Shown one piece after another: positions 1-13,096 of a stretch of 64,000 nucleotides of DNA. Each line of letters begins with the position of its first letter. Position 1 is the stretch's first letter. The stretch spans positions 310,001 through 374,000 of the forward strand of contig CALTBR010000002.1 in the NCBI GenBank assembly GCA_943842425.1. Direction: 5' to 3'. The position numbers and the translations under genes are program-made. The notes beneath the pieces are model-generated. The model was not told the origin of the DNA, did not search any database, and was given only the letters and a program-made list of their open reading frames with translations. The DNA is from UBA974 sp002292405. Its GTDB lineage: Bacteria > Bacteroidota > Bacteroidia > Flavobacteriales_D > Sanyastnellaceae.

Positions 1-352
1 GACTATAAACAGCAATTTTAGGAGACTTTTCTAACTTAACACTCTCCATGTTAGCTTCTGTGGCAGAAATTTCATTTAAAATCTGATCAGCTTGAACATC
101 AGCAATAATATTAAAAGAAACCCCTCTAATGACACATTCTTCAGCAATACTATTAATATTAGGGAGCATAAAACTCCCTCCTCTATAATTCAACAACCAT
201 TGTGCTTCAACACCATTTCCCAACACCCAGAACGTTACTCCATAAGCCTTCAAATGATTAGATTGGCTATCATCCATAGGTATAAGTATCCTAGATGAGA
301 ATCCTTGAAAAGAAATGAGCATTATACACCCAAGAAATAAAAATCTTTTCAT
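1..352 (-). CDS. Secreted asparagine synthetase B-like protein, N-terminal part (runs off the window)
   Basis: The reading frame opens with an ATG at 352 and stays open to the window edge, giving about 117 residues. It begins with a hydrophobic signal peptide (MKRFLFLGCIMLISFQGFSS) followed by ILIPMDDSQSNHLKAYG and WLLNYRGGSFMLPN. I recognise this start from Bacteroidota proteins commonly annotated as asparagine synthetase B, which are exported proteins of roughly 400 residues with an ATP-pyrophosphatase-like part further on. The catalytic part lies outside the window, so activity cannot be judged. The gene starts only four bases downstream of the dnaB stop codon on the same strand and may be cotranscribed with it. 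The family name rests on recalled similarity and the start on the signal peptide. Confidence 0.75.
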   Translation of the reverse strand, partial: MKRFLFLGCIMLISFQGFSSRILIPMDDSQSNHLKAYGVTFWVLGNGVEAQWLLNYRGGSFMLPNINSIAEECVIRGVSFNIIADVQADQILNEISATEANMESVKLEKSPKIAVYS

Positions 353-356
353 AGAA

Positions 357-1899
357 CTAAAATGGTGGTTCGCCTTCTACATCCTTGTTCATCTTAGACC
401 CTACAGTTATTGTTCCCGAATCAGAAAATGCCGTGTTGGCAGGAATTGAATCTGAAGAAAAACCATTGTCCGCGAAGGCGTTGTAATCTTCAAACTTTGC
501 AAGTCTTTTAACAAACTTCATATGAACTGTCCCTAATCCACCATGTCTATGTTTAGCTAAAATAAACTCAGCTAAACCATTTGTATCAAGACCTTCTTCA
601 TGATCTGTGAATCCGTAGTATTCTGGTCTATAAATAAATGAAACAATGTCAGCATCTTGCTCAATGGCTCCTGATTCTCTTAAATCTGACAACATAGGGC
701 GTTTATCACCTCCTCTTGTCTCAACCATTCGACTAAGCTGAGAAAGTGCAATGACAGGAATATCTAATTCTTTAGCAATAGATTTAATCGATCTTGAAAT
801 AGATGAAATCTCCTGTTCCCTGTTTCCTCCCTTTCCACTTGAACTAGAAGTCATTAGTTGCAAATAATCTATAACTACTAAATCGATCCCGTGAGTAGAT
901 TTAAGTCTTCTACACTTTGCTCTTAATTCAAAAACATTTAAACCTGGAGTATCGTCAATAAATAAAGGAGCCTTGGATAGCTTACCTATTCTATCATGAA
1001 GTTGCTGATATTCATGATCTTCAAGTGTACCTTTTCTAAACTTATCTGAACTGATACCTGTTTCTGCTGCTATAAGCCTTTGTACCAATTGAACTGATGA
1101 CATTTCTAAACTAAAAACCGCAACAGGAATATCATGATCTACTGCAATATTCCTAGCCATAGTCAATACAAAAGCCGTCTTTCCCATACCAGGCCTAGCA
1201 GCTAGTACAATCATATCTGATCTTTGCCAACCGCCTGTTAGTTTATCTAAATCAGTAAATCCAGAAGGGACACCACTAACACCTCCATCCTGTGACCTTG
1301 CATTATCAATGTTGTCTATTGCCTTCTTAACTACAGAGCTCATTGATTCATAACTCTTTCTAATATTTCCTTCAGCAACTTCAAAAAGTCCAGACTCTGC
1401 TTCATCAAGTAAATCAAAGACATCAGTCTTCTCATCAAAAGCTTTTTCTATAATATTACTAGAAACTCTTATTAACTCTCTTTGAATATGTTTTTGAGAA
1501 ATTATCCGTAGCGTGAAATTCCACGTTTGCTGTACTTGCTATTCTGGTAGTCAAATTAGCAATCGTAAAAGCACCACCAACTAATTCCAGATCACCTGAC
1601 TTCCTTAATGCCTCGGTTACAGTCAATAAGTCAATCGGTTCTGAATCGTTAAATAAACTCTGAATTATATCAAAAATTTTACTATGTGCTGGCTTATAAA
1701 AACTATCAGGCCTTAAAACATCAATTACAGCATTAACAGCAGATTGTTCAAGCATCATCGCACCTAAAACAGCCTCCTCCAAATCAATAGCTTGAGGTAT
1801 CACTCGCCCAAGAGATGTTTCTGAAGATGATAGTCTATTTTGAGTCGATAGTCGATCAGTAGTTTTGGACATTGAGTTAGAAGATGGAGATACTTTCAT
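357..1899 (-). CDS. dnaB: Replicative DNA helicase DnaB, interrupted by a one-base frameshift
   Basis: DnaB is the hexameric 5'-3' helicase of the replication fork. The gene is read in two frames. The N-terminal domain (PQAIDLEEAVLGAMMLEQSA to the helix ending VEFHA) is open to a stop at about 1459. The linker and RecA-like ATPase domain (Walker A ARPGMGKTAF, Walker B DLVVIDYLQL, SQLSRMVETR, DLRESGAIEQDADIV) continue in another frame to the stop at 357. Removing the T opposite plus-strand base 1510 restores HARIISQKHIQRELIRVSSNIIEKAF, the expected linker, and gives one protein of about 510 residues. No slippery heptamer is visible, so programmed shifting is unlikely. Starts at 1899 (MKVSPS) or 1872 (MSKTTD) are both possible. 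DnaB is essential, so a sequencing or assembly error is the simplest explanation. Confidence 0.9.
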
Positions 1900-1980
1900 G
1901 ATTTCAAAGTGCAAGTTAAGTGTCAACAGACATCATTTCAGAATCGTTTTTTAACAATCAATTGACTCTGTTTTCAACAT

Positions 1981-3243
1981 TCACAATCCAAACTCTTTTT
2001 TTACCTCATTAACTCTATCTAGCTTCTCCCAAGGAAACAATTCAACTTCTAGTTCGATTTTATCTCCTCCTCTAAAAGCTTCAAATGATTTAGTAACTAC
2101 TTTAGGCATTCTACCCATATGACCGTAAGAAGATGTTTCAGAATAAATGGGACTCCTTAGATTAAATCTTTGTTCAATTTGATAAGGTTTCATCGGGAAC
2201 ACATCTACAATTTTAGAAGCTATTTCACCGTCAGTAAACTGTACCTTAGAAGTACCATAAGTATCAACATACAATCCTACAGGCTCAGCCACACCAATCG
2301 CATACGCTACTTGTACTAAAACTTCATCACAAACACCTGCAGCAACTAAGTTTTTAGCAATATGTCTAGTTGCATAAGCTGCAGATCTATCGACCTTAGA
2401 AGGATCCTTGCCACTGAAAGCACCACCTCCATGCGCTCCTTTACCTCCATAAGTATCAACAATAATTTTTCGTCCTGTTAAACCTGAGTCACCATGAGGG
2501 CCGCCAATTACAAATTTACCTGTAGGATTAACGTGTAATTTATAATCATCCTGAAATAAATCTTGAACACGTTGACTCATTTGAGCTTTAACTCTTGGAA
2601 TTAATATCTCAGACACATCTTTCTTTATTTTCTGAAGAATCAAATCATCTGTAGATTCAAAACCGTCATCGTGTTGAGTTGATATCACAATCGCTTCTAT
2701 TCTTTCAGGTGTTCCATCATCTGAGTATTGAATCGTGACTTGACTTTTTGAATCTGGTCTCAAATATGTCATTGCTTCACCTGCCTTTCTTATTTGAGCA
2801 AGTTCAAAAAGGAGCCTATGTGCTAAATCTAAAGGTAAGGGCATGTAATTATCTGTTTCTCTAGATGCATAACCAAACATCATCCCCTGATCACCCGCAC
2901 CTTGATCTTCTGGATTTTTTCTAACAACCCCTTGATTGATATCCGCAGATTGTTCATGAATAGCACTAAGCACACCACAAGACTCAGCATCAAATTTATA
3001 TTCACTTTTCGTGTATCCGATTTTTCTAATCGTATCACGAGCTATCTTTTGAACATCAATGTATGCCTTCGAGTTAACTTCTCCAGCTAAAATGACTTGT
3101 CCTGAAGTAACTAACGTTTCGCACGCTACTTTACTGTTAGAGTCAAATGCTAAAAAATGATCGATTAAAGCGTCGGAAATCGCATCAGCAATTTTATCAG
3201 GGTGCCCCTCAGAAACCGACTCGGAAGTAAAAAAATGACTCAT
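1981..3243 (-). CDS. metK: S-adenosylmethionine synthetase
   Basis: MetK makes S-adenosylmethionine from methionine and ATP in the cytoplasm, feeding the several methyltransferases of this window. The 420-residue product has the full family length, with the ATP-binding HPDK near residues 14-17, GAGDQG at about 115-120, and the phosphate-binding glycine loop GGGAFSGKDPSKVDRSAAY near residue 275. The start is the ATG at 3243, preceded by an A/T-rich leader and a good bacteroidetal promoter. No SAM riboswitch is visible in the 75-base gap to der. It lies between der and dnaB on the same strand. Confidence 0.98.
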   Translation of the reverse strand: MSHFFTSESVSEGHPDKIADAISDALIDHFLAFDSNSKVACETLVTSGQVILAGEVNSKAYIDVQKIARDTIRKIGYTKSEYKFDAESCGVLSAIHEQSADINQGVVRKNPEDQGAGDQGMMFGYASRETDNYMPLPLDLAHRLLFELAQIRKAGEAMTYLRPDSKSQVTIQYSDDGTPERIEAIVISTQHDDGFESTDDLILQKIKKDVSEILIPRVKAQMSQRVQDLFQDDYKLHVNPTGKFVIGGPHGDSGLTGRKIIVDTYGGKGAHGGGAFSGKDPSKVDRSAAYATRHIAKNLVAAGVCDEVLVQVAYAIGVAEPVGLYVDTYGTSKVQFTDGEIASKIVDVFPMKPYQIEQRFNLRSPIYSETSSYGHMGRMPKVVTKSFEAFRGGDKIELEVELFPWEKLDRVNEVKKEFGL

Positions 3244-3265
3244 AGTTATAAAAATATATTGTAGT

Positions 3266-3294
3266 CAAAAATAACTCAACACATTTTCATACAA
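3266..3294 (-). promoter_or_regulatory. Candidate bacteroidetal promoter of metK
   Basis: Read on the minus strand, a perfect -7 element TATTTTTG (TAnnTTTG consensus) at 3266-3273 follows a TTG at 3292-3294 with an 18-base spacer, close to the 19-21 usual for the Bacteroidota primary sigma factor. The -7 element ends 22 bases before the metK ATG. Confidence 0.6.
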
Positions 3295-3317
3295 TCATGA
3301 GATTAGGTATATTTATA

Positions 3318-4625
3318 TTACTTCTTTCTAAAAAACAATCTCACTGCTACACCTGACAAATCAAATTCTTTTCTAATTTGATTTTCAATGAATCTTTTGT
3401 ACGGATCCTTAATATACTGTGGTAGGTTACAGTAAAAAGCGAACGTTGGAGTTTGAGAAGGCAATTGGGTCACATACTTAATTCTAACATACTTTCCTTT
3501 ATACATAGGAGGTGGTAGCCTATCCATTATCGGGAGTAAGAAATCATTAAGCTTACTTGTCGTAATCTTTCTGCCTCGATTAACGCTTACTTCAAGAGCT
3601 AACTCAAGAGCCTTAAAAATTCTTTGTTTTTTTAGATTAGATGTAAAAATTATTGGCACATCACTAAATGGAGCAATTCTTTCACGAATTTTCTCCTCAA
3701 ACTCACCAAGGGTATTGTGATCCTTATCGATCTTATCCCACTTATTTACAACAATCACCACTCCTCTATAACTCTCTACTATCTGCCAAAAGATATGTAG
3801 ATCCTGCTTCTCCATTCCATCTTCTGCATCCAAAAGAAGGAGACACACATCGCTTTGATCAATCGCCTTAACAGTTCTTACAGTAGAATAAAATTCTAGA
3901 CTATCTTCAATTTGCTTACGTTTCCTAAGACCAGCTGTATCTATTATTTCAAAGTCAAAACCAAACATATTGTACCTCGTATGAACACTATCTCTAGTAG
4001 TTCCAGCGATATCAGTAACAATATTACGTTCCGTTCCTACCAGGGTGTTAATTAAAGTTGACTTCCCCACGTTAGGTCTACCGACAACAGCAAGTCGGGG
4101 TAATCTATCATCATTCTCTTCTGGCTCAACAGGCAACCTGCTTACTAATTCGTCTAATAACTCACCCGTACCAAAACCATTATTCGCAGAAATTGAAAAG
4201 ACCTGGTCAGATAATCCCAAAGAATAAAATTCAGAGCTGCCGATATCATGAGCTGACGTATCAACTTTATTACAGGCAACAATTACAGGTTTTCCTGACT
4301 TACGTAAAAGATTAGCAATATCAAGATCAAGGTCTGTAACCCCAACTCCAACATCAACCATAAATAGAATCAAATCAGCTTCTTCAATAGAAATCTCAAC
4401 TTGTGCTCTAATTGCAGCTTCAAAAGTATCATCACTTTTAGTAATCCAACCTCCAGTATCAATCACAGTAAATTGACGGTCAGTCCAAACTGACCTACCG
4501 TACTTCCTATCTCGTGTTGTCCCACTTGTGGGATCTGTAATTGCGTCTCTAGACTCTGTTAGCCGATTAAACAAAGTGGACTTACCGACATTAGGTCGAC
4601 CTACTATGGTAACTAAATTGTGCAT
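3318..4625 (-). CDS. der: Ribosome biogenesis GTPase Der (EngA), double Era-like GTPase
   Basis: Der is an essential GTPase needed for assembly of the 50S ribosomal subunit. The 435-residue protein has the family's two tandem GTPase domains, each with a Walker A of sequence GRPNVGKST (residues 9-17 and near 183). The DTGG/DTAG switch II motifs and NKVD/NKWD specificity motifs are present, followed by the C-terminal KH-like domain with GKYVRIKYVTQ. The start is the ATG at 4625. It lies directly downstream of the rRNA operon terminator on the same strand, an apt neighbour for a ribosome assembly factor. Any read-through past the terminator would reach it. Confidence 0.97.
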   Translation of the reverse strand: MHNLVTIVGRPNVGKSTLFNRLTESRDAITDPTSGTTRDRKYGRSVWTDRQFTVIDTGGWITKSDDTFEAAIRAQVEISIEEADLILFMVDVGVGVTDLDLDIANLLRKSGKPVIVACNKVDTSAHDIGSSEFYSLGLSDQVFSISANNGFGTGELLDELVSRLPVEPEENDDRLPRLAVVGRPNVGKSTLINTLVGTERNIVTDIAGTTRDSVHTRYNMFGFDFEIIDTAGLRKRKQIEDSLEFYSTVRTVKAIDQSDVCLLLLDAEDGMEKQDLHIFWQIVESYRGVVIVVNKWDKIDKDHNTLGEFEEKIRERIAPFSDVPIIFTSNLKKQRIFKALELALEVSVNRGRKITTSKLNDFLLPIMDRLPPPMYKGKYVRIKYVTQLPSQTPTFAFYCNLPQYIKDPYKRFIENQIRKEFDLSGVAVRLFFRKK

Positions 4626-4640
4626 GTTGCAAAGTTTAGA

Positions 4641-4669
4641 TAATAAAAAGGGGGCCCAAAAGGGCCCCC
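4641..4669 (-). terminator. Rho-independent terminator of the rRNA operon
   Basis: Arms GGGGGCCC and GGGCCCCC (4650-4657 and 4662-4669) form an 8-bp all-G/C hairpin with a four-base loop. On the minus strand it is followed by TTTTTATTA (4641-4649). It sits just past the 5S gene and 16 bases before the der start codon. Confidence 0.93.
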
Positions 4670-4671
4670 AA

Positions 4672-4779
<108 letters not shown>

Positions 4780-4837
4780 CGTTCAAATAGATAATATCAA
4801 ATGCTTTTCATTTAAATCATCCACTAATGGGATGACA

Positions 4838-7658
<2,821 letters not shown>

Positions 7659-7659
7659 C

Positions 7660-7670
7660 GTCAAAGAACT
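7660..7670 (-). promoter_or_regulatory. boxA-like antitermination element before 23S
   Basis: The minus strand reads AGTTCTTTGAC, close to the boxA consensus GCTCTTTAACA. The identical 11-mer occurs before the 16S processing stem at 9585-9595. In Escherichia coli boxA is likewise repeated before 16S and 23S, where NusB/NusE bind. Confidence 0.65.
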
Positions 7671-7679
7671 TCTTTTTAG

Positions 7680-7753
7680 TGGAGAATATCGGAGTCGAAC
7701 CGATGACCTCCTGCGTGCAAGGCAGGCGCTCTAGCCAGCTGAGCTAATCCCCC
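7680..7753 (-). tRNA. tRNA-Ala (anticodon TGC)
   Basis: On the minus strand GGGGGATTAGCTCAGCTGG opens the gene and ATTCTCC closes the acceptor stem. The anticodon loop CTTGCAC gives TGC, and the T loop is GTTCGACTC. It is 74 bases long and CCA is not encoded. It lies in the 16S-23S spacer next to 23S. Confidence 0.97.
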
Positions 7754-7763
7754 ATCTTCACCG

Positions 7764-7837
7764 TAGTCCTGAGCAGATTTGAACTGCTGACCCCTACATT
7801 ATCAGTGTAGTGCTCTAACCAACTGAGCTACAGGACT
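7764..7837 (-). tRNA. tRNA-Ile (anticodon GAT)
   Basis: The minus strand starts AGTCCTGTAGCTCAGTTGG, has the anticodon loop CTGATAA (GAT) and the T arm TTCAAATC, and ends CAGGACT, pairing perfectly with the 5' acceptor arm. It is 74 bases without encoded CCA and sits 10 bases before tRNA-Ala in the 16S-23S spacer. Confidence 0.97.
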
Positions 7838-7916
7838 AGATAAGGACGGAAAAAAAAAGAATGATGCAGCAGCCCAATTAAACCAACGAATATTATAAGA
7901 GAGTCGTTTTTCTCTA

Positions 7917-9440
<1,524 letters not shown>

Positions 9441-9484
9441 AGTTATAATCCATAATTGACTCTCAAAATAAAAATTAACGTTGG

Positions 9485-9565
9485 AACATCTTCTCCGAAA
9501 AGAAGATGTTAAAACTATCAGTAAGATAAATCTTACTCATAGACCTATCTCAATAAAGAGATAGG
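9485..9565 (-). repeat. Three tandem perfect hairpins in the 16S leader
   Basis: Between the processing stem and the 16S 5' end are three inverted repeats in a row. The first has 10-bp arms AACATCTTCT and AGAAGATGTT (9485-9510, six-base loop). The second has 6-bp arms GTAAGA and TCTTAC (9521-9536). The third has 8-bp arms CCTATCTC and GAGATAGG (9544-9565). None is followed by a T tract on the minus strand, so they look like leader folding rather than terminators. Confidence 0.6.
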
Positions 9566-9584
9566 ATTTGGGCTGCTGCATCAA

Positions 9585-9595
9585 GTCAAAGAACT
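9585..9595 (-). promoter_or_regulatory. boxA-like antitermination element in the rRNA leader
   Basis: AGTTCTTTGAC on the minus strand, identical to the copy before 23S, lies immediately upstream of the 16S processing stem. This is the position expected of boxA in an rRNA leader. Confidence 0.65.
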
Positions 9596-9650
9596 TTATA
9601 TTATATCAGCACCGAAGTGCGTCACTAATTGCTCATTTCAAAGCGGACGG

Positions 9651-9680
9651 CAAAGGTAATACAGGATTTTAATTCTGCAA
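9651..9680 (-). promoter_or_regulatory. rRNA operon promoter P2 (bacteroidetal type)
   Basis: On the minus strand TTG (9678-9680), a 19-base spacer and TACCTTTG (9651-9658) match the Bacteroidota consensus TTG-N19-21-TAnnTTTG exactly. It is the promoter closer to 16S, 56 bases before the boxA-like element. Confidence 0.8.
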
Positions 9681-9756
9681 CTTTAAAGCGATTATTATTT
9701 CAACTTTATTAAGCCTTCCGATTGTCAAAAAACTAGCCTTCCTTCGAAAGCGGGTG

Positions 9757-9786
9757 CAAATGTACAACAGCTTTTTCCCTAAGCAA
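9757..9786 (-). promoter_or_regulatory. rRNA operon promoter P1 (bacteroidetal type)
   Basis: TTG (9784-9786), a 19-base spacer and TACATTTG (9757-9764) on the minus strand form a second perfect promoter 106 bases upstream of P2. The gap from the 16S end to 9797 is thus filled by the two promoters, boxA, processing stem and leader hairpins, with no gene seen. Confidence 0.8.
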
Positions 9787-9797
9787 AGGGATTGCTA

Positions 9798-10454
9798 TTA
9801 TTTTTTAGGAGTTTCTTCAAGTAGGCGCTGTAAGTCATAGTATAGTTGAGATACCTCTTTTTCTGATGTACCATCGTAGAATCCCCGGAGGCGTCCATCA
9901 GAATCTATAAGGATTACGTTTTCAGTATGTACAAAGTCTTGATAACCACCATCTCCCTCATCCAGGCAAGCAAAATAACTTTTACGAGCTAAATTATAAA
10001 TCTGAGCTTTGTCTCCAGTTAGAAACCACCACTTAGAGGGATCGGCATCAAAGCTTTTGGCATAATCAAGGAGAACTGAAGCACTATCCGCTTGAGGTGT
10101 GACGGAGTGACTTAGTATATGTACACCGGTAGGTAATTTATCGTGTATGAGAGATAAATTAGAGGTGAGGATAGGGCATATCGTTCTGCAGCGAGTAAAA
10201 AAGAAGTCGACAATTAGGGTTTGGCCTGAAAGATCGAAAAGGGAAACCGTATCGCCCAGCTGATTAATTAAAGTGAAATCTAAGATTCGATGATCCTTTT
10301 CATGGAGCAAAGTGTGGTCTACTAGTGCTGGATTAATCTGATAAGGTTGATAAATGGGCAATCGATCAGGTTGTTTCAAGTGAAAGAAATAGGTATATAG
10401 TATGGCGACTATTGCTATTAAAGCAAAAATCGCGAAGTTATATTTAGTGCCCAT
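9798..10454 (-). CDS. SCO1/SenC-family copper chaperone
   Basis: SCO1/SenC proteins are membrane-anchored, thioredoxin-fold proteins that deliver copper to the CuA centre of cytochrome oxidase. The 218-residue product has one N-terminal membrane anchor (about residues 8-24) and then a periplasmic domain with the copper motif CRTIC (C89 and C93). The distal histidine is near residue 176 (DFVHTENV), followed by the DSDGRLRGFYDGT strand. All three metal ligands of the family are therefore present. It follows the amidohydrolase gene by three bases and ends just before the rRNA promoters. No oxidase genes are in the window, so the target is inferred. Confidence 0.93.
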   Translation of the reverse strand: MGTKYNFAIFALIAIVAILYTYFFHLKQPDRLPIYQPYQINPALVDHTLLHEKDHRILDFTLINQLGDTVSLFDLSGQTLIVDFFFTRCRTICPILTSNLSLIHDKLPTGVHILSHSVTPQADSASVLLDYAKSFDADPSKWWFLTGDKAQIYNLARKSYFACLDEGDGGYQDFVHTENVILIDSDGRLRGFYDGTSEKEVSQLYYDLQRLLEETPKK

Positions 10455-10457
10455 GAA

Positions 10458-12124
10458 TTATTTTTCAGAGTTATAAGTCTCGATGCCAGCAACGAAGGTG
10501 CGTAAAATCTTGGTGTCTAGAATTGATTCAGGTGGAGACGTCAGAAGATTCCTGTCTAATATTACTAAGTCAGCCCACTTACCTACTTCAAGTGATCCTA
10601 CAGATTCATCTTGAAAATTAGCTATTGCAGCCCAAAGAGTCATTCCGTACAATGCAGACTGGCGTGAGAGAGATTGATCTGTGTGGTAACCATCTTTTGG
10701 AAATCCATGTGAGTCTTTTCGTATCGTAGCGGCATAGAAGGTCTTAATAGGGTCAATATCTTCTACTGGCATGTCTGTACCTAAAGGTAGGAGACCCAAT
10801 ACCTGTTCGAGATCATTGTAAGCATAGGCGTGTCGGATTCTATTGCGGCCTAGGCGTTCGCCAGCCCAGTACATATCAGAAGTAGCATGGGTTGGTTGGA
10901 CTGAAGGTATGATACTTGCTGATGAGAATAAAGGAAGATCTTCAGGTGTAACTACCTGAGCGTGCTCAATTCTCCATCGTTTATCGTTGTGACCACCAAG
11001 GATATCGTTGTAAATATTTAAAACATTTCGAACCGCCGAATCGCCTATACAGTGCGTGGCTACCTGGAATCCCAACTCATCAGCTCTTGTGAGATCGTTG
11101 TAAAAAACATCTGGATCTTGAAATATAAACCCCTTGTGATCGGGTCGATCTGTGTAGGGCTCGAGCAGTGCAGCACCACGAGAACCAAGAGAGCCGTCCA
11201 TGTAGAATTTAAGGGAACGTGCTATTAGTCTATCGGTCACGAAGGGGCCAATGGCGAATGTGGAATCTAAATTGGGGTGGGTTCCGCTAGCCATTGCTAC
11301 TACGCGAATAGAAAGGGTGCCTGATTTATGCAGGGAGTCTATAAGCTGAATGTCGGAAACATCAAGACCTGCATCGACGATTGAGGTGAGACCGCGAGCG
11401 AAAAGATGCTTTTCAGCTTCTATGAGTGCTGAAATTTTTAACTTGGTGTCTAGAGGCGGAATTATGGCTATAAGAGAATCTGCTGCGCCGTCAATTAAAA
11501 CACCTGTCGGGGTGCCGTCATTAAAGGTTAGCATCTCCCCTCCTTTTATTTGGCGAGTCTTTGAAAGGCCTGCCAATTTAAGGGCAGCTGAATTGGCCAG
11601 TAAGGCATGACCGTCAATACGTCGGATGGCGACCGGCCTTGATGGGAATAGCTCGTCTAGAAGGGTGAGAGTGGGGAAAGTGGCGGTGGACCAGTCTGTT
11701 TGGTCCCAACCTCTACCAGTAATCCAACCTGAGGGGTGATCCTCAGCAAATAACTCAACACGGTTGAGGACATCCTTATAAGAAGTGGTTCCTACAAGAT
11801 CAACTGTGAGCAAGCTTAAAGCGTAACCGGTGAAGTGGGCGTGTGCGTCTATAAAGCCTGGGTATATGACCGCTTGTTTAAGGTCAATCTTATGATTTGA
11901 TTTAAATGAATTCAGAATTGCTCGTTCTGGGCCGGTTGCGATTATTACACCATCTAATATCGCGATGGCTAACGGTGTTACTTGTTGATCTGATCCATCA
12001 CATGTAAGTGCTACAGCATTATGCAATATTAAATCTGCCTTTTGAGATTTAAAGTTGCAAGAAAAAAGAATAAGAGCAACAATGGTATAAAATAGTGGAT
12101 GTAGTTTTTTTGAAAAAAAATCAT
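10458..12124 (-). CDS. Amidohydrolase family 3 (YtcJ-like) lipoprotein, start probably frameshifted
   Basis: The product is a metal-dependent hydrolase of the amidohydrolase-3 type, of unknown substrate. It shows GFIDAHAHF with the two metal-binding histidines, the long TIM-barrel insert with DAGLDV and HCIGDSAVR, and a C-terminal WADLVILDRNLL composite domain. Reading from TTG at 12026 gives 522 residues with no export signal. The same frame continues upstream through LFYTIVALILFSCN, a clear lipoprotein signal peptide, but has no usable start codon. An ATG at 12124 joins that frame only if one base is added to the T7/A8 homopolymer run at 12105-12120. I therefore place the true start at 12124, with a homopolymer indel in the data or the genome. 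Confidence 0.85.
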
Positions 12125-12211
12125 TTTTATTAAAGGATGAAGCCCTCGATCGTTGTCTTGCAAATATGACAAACTATTCACTAAATTCGTAAACATTTTA
12201 AAACCAAAAAT

Positions 12212-13093
12212 ATGCTATATACAGTACGCCATTTTCTTACTGCTGCAGGAGTTCTTGTAACTACTTTTATGTCTGCACAGACAGTAACTCACACAATTGC
12301 CGAGGTTCAAGGAGAGCTTTTCTCGTCTCCATTGATTGAACAAGTAGTTACTGTTCAGGGAGTTATCACATCTGCAAGTGATTACAGCTATTTCATACAA
12401 GATGGATCCGGACCTTGGAATGGAGTCTACGTATACGATAACACAAATCTACCTGCTGTAGGAGATCACGTAATACTACAAGGACAAGTGATTGAATATT
12501 ACGACCTCACTGAGATTACGAATATTACTTATTTTGAAACTGTAAGCTCAGGAAATGATCTACCGGCGGCAGTTGACCTCACGACTGGATTTATTGGAAC
12601 ATCAGGAGAACCTTACGAAGGATGTCTAGTAAAGATAACAAATGCAGCTTGTACGAATACAGACCTGGGATTCGGTGATGCATATTTTGATGACGGATCT
12701 GGAGATTGTATGATTGACGATATGCTTTACACTCCCGATCCAGCTTGGGTACTCGGTGAATACTACTCTGTTACTGGTGTTCTTACATATACATATGAAG
12801 AGTATAAGATAGAACCAAGCAGTGCTGCCGATGTAAGTATTGGGATGGCGTTAGGGTCAATAGAAGTTTCCGTTATTCATATTTATCCAAACCCAACCGT
12901 TGATGTTTTAAACTTCAGGTTGAACTCAAATGCAAAGGCCTACGTATATGATACGAATGGTCGTCTTGTGCTCACACAAGATGTTGCATCTGGAGAAGTA
13001 AACATAGATGTAAGTGGATTACGCCATGGTACATACAGAATTGATTGTGTTTCTCAAACCTCAATAATGAGAGCCAATTTCGTGAAGCAGTAA
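12212..13093 (+). CDS. Secreted OB-fold-like protein with T9SS type A sorting domain
   Basis: The 293-residue protein has a signal peptide ending in MSAQ and a central region of about 190 residues. Its pattern (VVTVQGVITSASDYSYFIQD, GVYVYDN, GDHVILQGQV, LVKITNA, YYSVTGVLTY) resembles the duplicated OB-fold domains found in secreted nucleases and DUF5689-type proteins. The last 75 residues are a T9SS type A sorting domain starting at IYPNPTVDVLNF and ending YRIDCVSQTSIMRANFVKQ. It should be exported by Sec, then by T9SS, and anchored or released at the cell surface. No nuclease catalytic domain is attached, so a binding role is as likely as an enzymatic one. Confidence 0.75.
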   Translation: MLYTVRHFLTAAGVLVTTFMSAQTVTHTIAEVQGELFSSPLIEQVVTVQGVITSASDYSYFIQDGSGPWNGVYVYDNTNLPAVGDHVILQGQVIEYYDLTEITNITYFETVSSGNDLPAAVDLTTGFIGTSGEPYEGCLVKITNAACTNTDLGFGDAYFDDGSGDCMIDDMLYTPDPAWVLGEYYSVTGVLTYTYEEYKIEPSSAADVSIGMALGSIEVSVIHIYPNPTVDVLNFRLNSNAKAYVYDTNGRLVLTQDVASGEVNIDVSGLRHGTYRIDCVSQTSIMRANFVKQ

Positions 13094-13096
13094 CTC

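Noticed and set aside
1459..1560. Programmed frameshift in dnaB
   Set aside because: The shift site reads GCTACGG with no slippery heptamer or following hairpin. A one-base insertion is simpler.
3244..3317. SAM riboswitch upstream of metK
   Set aside because: The 75-base gap to der is too short and A/T-rich. No SAM-I or SAM-II core blocks are visible, only a promoter.
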